Assembly: GCA_011109175.1 (NCBI GenBank)
Contig: RDEW01000011.1
Location: forward strand, 1,078,091 to 1,142,090
Length of the DNA: 64,000 nt
Reading direction: 5' to 3'
DNA from: Dicyema japonicum
Lineage: Eukaryota; Dicyemida; Rhombozoa; Dicyemidae
Shown here in pieces: positions 57,400-64,000 of this stretch; position 1 is the stretch's first letter; every line of letters begins with the position of its first letter. The notes beneath the pieces are model-generated. The model saw only the letters and a program-made list of their open reading frames with translations, was not told the DNA's origin and made no database searches. Position numbers and translations under genes: made by a program.

Positions 57400-58795
57400 C
57401 GGCGTGAAATAACAAAAGGAATAATTTAAACGGCTTGGAAACGGTAGGAATAAATTAAAGGCCAAATAATTGCGGTAGTTTTAAGACAAAAGGGTGGTTA
57501 ATTATTAGCCACGTGCAAGTGCGATTATTAATATGGATTATTCAGTTTTATGCAGATTTAGTACTCTCAATCAATAAGCTATACATTAAGACAGTTTTCA
57601 TTGAATTTCCTGTCGGTTGGCCTTGACTAGAATTTAACAAATGACTCACCTTTTGTGGCATTTGGAGGTCAGTGTTGCTTTGGTTGTTTGTCTTCCTGAT
57701 TTCGACTGCTTCTTTAAAGGCTGCTTTGATTTTATGGTTGATGTGGTCAATCTAGTATTAGCCAAACGATACTTGAAATTTTGACTTTGTTGAAAAAAAG
57801 TGGCAAAATTGGACAGACTTTTTGTAGTGCTGGTAGACAGTATCTGAGTTGTTGGGATTTCTTGCAATTATGGCGAATCTTCCAGTTCTGGGGTCGCAGA
57901 GTGCGTGAGATATTCTCTTCATGGAGTGAACCATTCTCAAATTCTAAAAATGTGCGTAATTAATGAAATTAAAGTCTGGTAAGCGAAGTCGAGTCGCAGA
58001 GATCTCCATTTACTACCTCAGAACAAAGTCCAGTAACTCTGATTTGCCTGCTCGAAATTGCAATCACAGCTGTCTCCCCCGAAAATGAGTTTTTCTAGAA
58101 AAATCGATTATGCCAGAAGAACTTTAATTGCTTAAAGTAGTAATAAAATTAGCGAATCAATTATTTTGACAAAAACCTGTATTTTCTGCAAATGTTTCAC
58201 TGCCCTGGAAATCTTCCCTTCCATGCACGTGCTCTCCAATAGAATGGATCCCTCATACTACATTGTTAACGAAATTTTAAAATCGAATGTTTTTTTGGAT
58301 ATTTTAGTAATTATACCTTAACGAAACAGTGGTTTGAGTAAATGTGGTTTCCACAAGGGAAGGAGTCTTTACTTGAGATCGCTGAGGTTTTCATGGCGAC
58401 TAAAAAAACTAACGAAAAAAATGACGACGCGCAGTTTTAATATAAGAAAGCTGATCGATACAGCAATTTGTTAACAATAAGAATATCGTTGACATTTAGA
58501 AGCAGATATCCTAAAGTGGCTGTAAGTAATATTTATGCAAAGTTGGCTGATATCCCCATCACGTTAAAGTACATCTATTTATCGTACTATGCATGTTTCC
58601 TTTGACACAACACTAAGCAATTATTGGTAACCATCTAATTTTTAAATTCCAAGATTTCTCTGGTAAATCTCATATTTTCTTGGGTATTTTGGATGTGAAT
58701 GAATGGTCAATTAGTCTAATTGTTTTGATGGCTAATTACACATTATTGGCTATTCCAGACATTGGGTACACATTTAATGAATTTGGTGGGTTTCG
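57400..58795. other. Intergenic, no supported gene
   Basis: Short frames on both strands near 57.65-57.96 kb overlap one another and show no known motif. The rest is AT-rich and without structure I can name. Confidence 0.4.
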
Positions 58796-58799
58796 GGGT

Positions 58800-59019
58800 G
58801 ACGGTAGTCACGTTGACGTAAATTAAACAGTTAAACCAACGGAAATTAAGCAAAAATTAAGGGATTATGTGACGTAATAATCAGACAGACAACTATTATA
58901 TGACAGTCTGACGGTAGTCACGTTGACGTAAATTAAACAGTTAAACCAACGGAAAATAAGCAAAAATTAAGGGATTATGTGACGTAATAATCAGACAGAC
59001 GACTATTATATGACAGTCG
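58800..59019. repeat. Two-copy tandem duplication, 110-bp unit
   Basis: GACGGTAGTCACGTTGACGT starts at 58800 and again at 58910. The units differ at only a few positions. The sequence is non-coding and contains several TGACGTAA/TTGACGTAA motifs, resembling CRE-type sites, but I have no evidence that they act. Confidence 0.85.
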
Positions 59020-59581
59020 ATAAAGTGTGATAAATCTTTATTATTGTTAAATCGCCTGGAACAGCGAAAAAGAAGCAAATCAATCAGGCGACCCTAGTTA
59101 CCATTTATTTTTTATATAAATCTACGGATAGGTTCCTTTTTTGGATTTTTTACAAATAAATTGTATATTCGAGTTATCAAAGGAAATATTTTCACATTGA
59201 ATTAATATTCTGGCTATTTTCCTAATATCCTCTGCGGATTCAATGTTTTTAATACCAAGACCAGTTAATCAATTGGTTAAAGTTGCGCCAGGATGAACTG
59301 TCTACTTAATGATAGATAAACACCCTTGTCTTTTATCTTCTCCCAGGAATGGACTATGTGACAGACTCAGGATAATTGAACCCATAATTTCGACTTAAGA
59401 ACAATAGGCTACATTAAGTCTATGGGCTCGAATTAGTCCAGACCCAAATTGAAAGAATTTGGAGGTTAATCTATCAAAAATATAATGTTATGTCGTGAGC
59501 CTCAGGTGAGATCGAACCGCAGATGCAATTCGTCAATGTCAAACATGTCGAAAATAAAATCAATCGATTTATCAAAAAAAA

Positions 59582-59948
59582 TTGAGCTACTTCCAATTAT
59601 GTCAACGGGGACCACTTTTGATTAATTTTTGTGTCTTGTTTTAAGTAAAAAAAATAAAAATAATTATCAACGGTTTTTCGACAAGGGGTCTACTACAGAA
59701 GGTAGAGCAATGAATTATGTACTCTGACTCAGTAAAAGTTATAGTTTTTTTTTCCAACACTAAGTTAAGATTTTTAATTGGCAAAACTATTTGAATACAA
59801 TGTGGATACTCTTATAGAGGATTCACTCTCTATTGCAATATGTCATATACTTAAAGACTGCGCTACTTTCATTTTATGGTGACAAATAAGAATTCATTAA
59901 TGCTGAGGAAATCGATTATATCCTCTTCGCCTATTGGAAGTAGCTCAA
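59582..59948. mobile_element. MITE-like element with 16-bp perfect inverted ends
   Basis: TTGAGCTACTTCCAAT at 59582-59597 is matched exactly by ATTGGAAGTAGCTCAA at 59933-59948, enclosing 367 bp without coding capacity. A clear target duplication was not found, so the superfamily is open. Confidence 0.5.
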
Positions 59949-59949
59949 A

Positions 59950-60740
59950 TAAACTCAATAAATGGTACCTAATGATGAATTTTCCAAAACAGAAGCTATG
60001 ATATTAAAAGCATGGAAAAAAGGTCGGATGAGCGATGGAGGAAGATCAAAAAGCTTAGGTTCCAAACATGAAGACAGTGAAGACATTGTTTGAAGAAAGA
60101 CCCTTGCTACAGAAACACTAAACAAAGTTTAAAAAAACTGTATTGACAGAATACGATCAAGTATATAATTCCGGTTAAAGTTAAACNACAGAAGCTATGA
60201 TATTAAAAGCATGGAAAAAAGGTCGGATGAGCGATGGAGGAAGATCAAAAAGCTTGGTTCCAAACTTGAAGACAGTGAGACATTGTTTGAAGAAAGACCC
60301 TTGCTACAGAAACACTAAACAAAGTTGAAAAAAACTGTATTGACAGAATACGATCAAGTATATAATTCCGGTTAAAGTTAAACCAGTCCCTCTGTATAAT
60401 TCAATAACGTGGGCAATGCTCAAAGATAAAGAACTTGTGATAGATTTGTTTGACCAAAGAAAGTTCACTTCGGATTGAATTGACCAAATAAAATAGACAA
60501 GAGTGCTTTTTATAATGTTTGATACGCTTGTTCTTTCAGTCTCGAGATCACTGATTTGAAAAGGAGGCTCATTATTGAGATTGGAAATGGGTATGTTAGC
60601 TAATATAGCAAAGGAGGAGTATTTCATTGAGAAAGGAGCACATTTCTATAGACGCTCACGAGTCACATTTCTTGGGATACTTGATGCTGATCTCAAGTAC
60701 TTTAAAATAAAACGTGGATAACAATTTCATAATTTGAGAG
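59950..60740 (+). pseudogene. RTE-type LINE 3' fragment, with doubled 196-bp segment around a single N
   Basis: Frames include RWRKIKKLGSKLEDSETLFE, equivalent to CWRHTKKLGSLLGDAEDICR of the 21-kb element, then PLYNSITWAMLKDKELV and MGMLANIAKEEYFIEKGAHF, equivalent to the element's C-terminus. 59991-60186 is repeated immediately after the N at 60187, most likely an unmerged contig end. Stops are frequent. Confidence 0.75.
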
Positions 60741-60839
60741 ATTAGTCACGACCGTGTTAGGTGACCGTCTTAGTAATTATAAATACAATATTTCCACCAT
60801 ATAATTCACACTTGTATTAACAAACTCCTACTTTTTTGA

Positions 60840-63650
60840 TGAGGTGGTTACGTGCCTCGTTTCCTGATTGGATCGCAATTGAGAAAAATGTCTAAAAGGC
60901 AAGGGATACAAAGGGATGCATCTCGTCTAAAGGTCCCTACGTTCAATGCTGGAGGCTTATCTACGATCTGGTCGAGGAAGATTCTTTGTGACGACCTGGA
61001 GAGATACGACGTATCTATTGGGAGCCTACAAAAGACGAAAGTTACTTGTAGCCTTGATGAGAACTATGGCGAATATCGAATTATATGTCAGCCGAGCGAC
61101 TAAAAATATTATGGACTTGGATTTGCCATCCACTCAAAGTTGACAAGTGCAGTCCACCGTATATGGATTGTGAATGACAGGATCTGTGTTATACAAATCC
61201 GACTAAACGACTTGCCTCCTTTGAAGAGCTTTCTGACAATTGTAAATGTTTATGCGCCACACTGCGAGAGAGTAGCGAAAGATCCGACAGAACTAGACGA
61301 CTTATATTCAACACTGTTACGGACGTACAACTAATTTGAGTCGTCATCACTAATACTCATTGCTGGCGATTTGAATGCGAAAATCGGGATGAAAAATAAC
61401 CCGGATGATGTTTTCTTGGGAGAACATGGACGTGGAATAAGAAACCTACCCGGGAAATACTTGGTCACTTTTGTATGGCAAACAACCTTTTCCTATGCAA
61501 TACTGCATTTACGCATCCTGCCTGCCACAAAACTACGTGGATGGGGAAGCGAAGGAACTCAGAGGGAAAGCTGGTCCCAATATAAAACCAAATAGATTAT
61601 GTCATATGCCGGGCTAAAGACAAACACCTTCTAGTAAACGCACGTTCATATGAAGGCTCGACGACTGTCAGCGACCACAAGATGGTTATTGCGACCTTCA
61701 CCCTGAAAAACCAAAGTCGACTAACCATAAAAGACGAGAACGGTGAGCTGATACTGGACACCAAAGAACAAACTGAAGCCATCGCGGCACACTTTGAGAA
61801 GCTTTTCAACATCAAAAACAAAGAAATCCACCCATTTGATGGAAGGCCAAGACCCCTTGAGATACCAATCACGGCCGAGGAAATCAAAACGGCCTGCCGA
61901 AAACTCAAGAATAACAGAAGCCACCACCAAAGAACAAACTGAAGCCATCGCGGCTCACTTTGAGAAGCTTTTCAACATCAAAACCATAGAAATCCACCCA
62001 TTTGATGGAAGGCCAAGACCCCTTGAGATACCAATCACGGCCGAGGAAATCAAAACGGCCTGCCGAAAACTCAAGAATAACAGAAGCCCCGGACCAGATG
62101 CGATATATCCAGAATTACTGAAATACGGCCCTGACCTCCTTTTTGAAGAAATTCGCTACACTACTAAATGAAACCATTAAATTTATTATTAGGAAACATG
62201 AGTAGTTAATTACTGAGTCCAGCGGATATGATCGAGTGGCTGTTACCTCTGACTACTGCCAGGGATATCCTTTGGAAAAGTTTTCAACGAAATGTTTTCA
62301 ACTAACTCAACTCTACCTCTGGGGGACTACTAATCCCCATACAAAAAACCAACAAAAACAAAGGACCGCTTGAAAATTTGCGACCCATCATACTACTAAA
62401 TTCATTACGCAAAGTCATAGCAAACATTGTGCTTGAACGAATAAAAAGATCTGCTTACAAATACCTACCAGATAGTCAAAGTGGTTTTCGAGAAGGGAGA
62501 TCCACAGATGATACGGTCTGGAGTCACAGATGAAGGTGTGCAACATATCAAAGATACCGTAACGCCACCAATATTCTGGGAATTGACCTATCAAGAGCTT
62601 TTGATACGGTTAACAGGAACAAATTAATGGGGGTACTGAGCGGATTTCTTGATGAGTCAAGTCTAAGGATGACCCGAATTCTACTTTCCAACACTGAGCT
62701 CCTTGTGAGAGTCGGAAAGACCTATTCAAGAAAATTTGAAACAAACACGGGCACTCCACAAGGAGACTCTCTTTCTCCTCTACTATTCACAATTTATCTG
62801 GAAACCGCTATGAAGGAATTTAGACCGTTATACCAAGGAACGACGGAAGAAGTGATCTACGCGGACGATGTAGACCTAATTTCTGAAGACAAAGAGGTCC
62901 TGGAAAATCTATTAGAAAAAGCACCAGATGTACTAGGGAAATGGTTTCTTACTGTGAACAGAGAAAACAGAACTCAAAGAGATAAGAAGGATGAGTAACG
63001 TCCTAGAAAAGAAGTGGCGACACGTAAAGAAACTCGGTTCACTTATGGGAAATAGCGAAGATATTTTACGTAGGAAAACTCTAGCCAATGCTGGGTTATA
63101 TAAACTGAAGAATCTATGGCTCAATCAAAAAAGCATCGACACAAAAATGAGAATCCTATTATACGACTCATTCATAAACCCCGTACTTTTATGTAACGCT
63201 GGAACTTGGGCGACCTCATCAGCGGATATGGAAAAACTAGACTCGTTCCACAGAGGTCAACTGAGAAAAATAACAGGAACTACTTGGCCTACGAGAATAT
63301 CGAGGAATGCTTTATATAAGAGATGCAGAACTTAGAAGTACTGGTATCCCGATAGAAGTTCTTTGGACACGTGCTGAAAATGGAATTAACATCCCCACCG
63401 AACATATCTATGGAAACATACTATGTTAGTCAAGAAGGCCGCTATCGTGGAAGACCTAGAACAACACTGCCAATAGTCTTACAAAAAGACCTGGTCAATA
63501 TCAAAAGAAATCTAAAAAATGCCGACGACCTGGACAACATGAGAGCCTTGGCTAGGAACAGGGAAGCATGGGAAATGATGACATCTAACCTTGTTTCTTT
63601 TGCTGCACATGCGGGGCTATAATCAGTATAACTCTCGTGAAGTGCTTAAA
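60840..63650 (+). pseudogene. RTE-type LINE, nearly full-length but rearranged
   Basis: The 5' end AGGTGGTTACGTGCC resembles the start of the 21-kb element. Endonuclease pieces (YGLGFAIH, VNVYAPHCERV, AGDLNAKIG) are split by stops. At about 61.68 kb the endonuclease end passes into TKEQTEAIAAHFEKLFN, so most of the linker is deleted. A 166-bp unit (61761 and 61927) is doubled out of frame. About 150 bp of foreign sequence interrupts near 62.17-62.31 kb. The RT is otherwise good: LRPIILLNSLRKV, GFREGRSTDDTVWSHR, LGIDLSRAFDTV, GTPQGDSLSPLLF, YADDVDLISED, and the C-terminus to 63622 with GRYRGRPRTTLP and ADDLDNMRALARNREAW. Confidence 0.85.
61761..62092 (+). repeat. Two-copy tandem duplication, 166-bp unit inside the RTE copy
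   Basis: CCAAAGAACAAACTGAAGCC begins at 61761 and 61927. The units encode EQTEAIAAHFEKLFN and PLEIPITAEEIKTACRKLKN twice. Since 166 is not a multiple of three the duplication breaks the frame. Confidence 0.85.
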
Positions 63651-64000
63651 TAATAATATGGAGAATGTAGATGTACTCTCTCAAGTTCAAACTGTAACTC
63701 ACAGTAATAGCTTCTGGATTTTCTTGAAAGTCAGATTCCTCTATACTTTTTTTCAAAAACAGTATTAAATAAAATTATTCCAAAGACAAAGGTAAAACCA
63801 AACTAACTAACTCCTAGATCCTGAATCGCTCCAGCATTCCAGAACTTGTATTCAGGTGATGAAATTATCTTCCTATCGAAAGAATAGTTGGATCTTTTTG
63901 AATGCCGGTCAGGCATTGGGATTTTCCTAGTAAGGTGGATCCACTGACGGCATCAGAGGGAAGAAAGATAAAATAATAAGCACCACATGACGCTATCGGC
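63650..64000. other. Window end, no supported gene
   Basis: Contains a short CTAA run at about 63800 and a segment from 63.88 kb resembling 31.09-31.2 kb. No frame of interest. Confidence 0.4.

Noticed and set aside
58800-59019. TGACGTAA motifs as functional CRE/bZIP sites
   Set aside because: They occur only because one 110-bp unit is doubled; there is no nearby gene start to support a regulatory role.

Overview
The window looks like AT-rich nuclear DNA of a small-genome metazoan. It is densely filled with decayed non-LTR retrotransposons (LINEs), DNA-transposon remnants, tRNA-derived SINEs and recent segmental duplications. Only a handful of host genes stand among them. The standard genetic code fits every reading frame I could follow. 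The best taxonomic clue is intron size. Reconstructed host genes (a VTA1/LIP5 homologue, a DHHC palmitoyltransferase, an SH2-domain protein and a 98-residue unknown) carry GT-AG introns of mostly 22 to 24 nt. Introns that small, in an animal-like gene set that includes an SH2 protein, fit best with a dicyemid mesozoan. This is inference from intron length, not proof.

Layout. 1-4.3 kb: allelic contigs scaffolded in series by single Ns, with a pogo-like DNA transposon seen in filled and empty states, and a 5'-truncated RTE-type LINE on the minus strand. 4.75-12.98 kb: a large inverted-repeat-bounded block with nested inverted repeats, filled by a head-to-tail run of Jockey-like LINEs (family A). 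One copy is almost complete, with a three-zinc-knuckle ORF1, an apparent -1 frameshift signal, and endonuclease plus reverse transcriptase. One copy is internally deleted. 13-15.1 kb: LINE and Tc1/mariner fossils and tRNA-Arg(UCU). 15.2-15.9 kb: VTA1 homologue. 18.2-19.0 kb: DHHC gene. 21.0-23.9 kb: almost intact full-length RTE-type LINE with a 10-bp target-site duplication.

Much of 17.6-30.7 kb (copy A) recurs at 35.3-43.5 kb (copy B) as a mosaic segmental duplication. Copy B has an empty site where copy A carries the RTE insertion, and it lacks the DHHC gene. Both copies carry the identical 98-residue gene; only copy B retains most of the divergent neighbouring gene. A second duplicated block links 27.4-28.7 kb with 48.8-50.1 kb and 31.8-33.5 kb with 52.8-56.7 kb. 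At 44.94-47.96 kb a nearly complete LINE whose ORF begins with a 2A-like peptide (DVEPNPGP) is inserted in a host gene, flanked by 47-bp direct repeats. The SH2 gene lies at 56.4-57.4 kb, and two more RTE-type LINEs close the window (60.0-63.65 kb).

Sequence quality matters here. Runs of N lie at 39237-39696 and 50374-50432. Single Ns lie at 2013, 2920 and 60187. Most are flanked by near-identical sequence, so part of the duplication is probably unmerged contig overlap. Frame breaks in the VTA1 and DHHC genes fall at homopolymers, which suggests sequencing error rather than decay.
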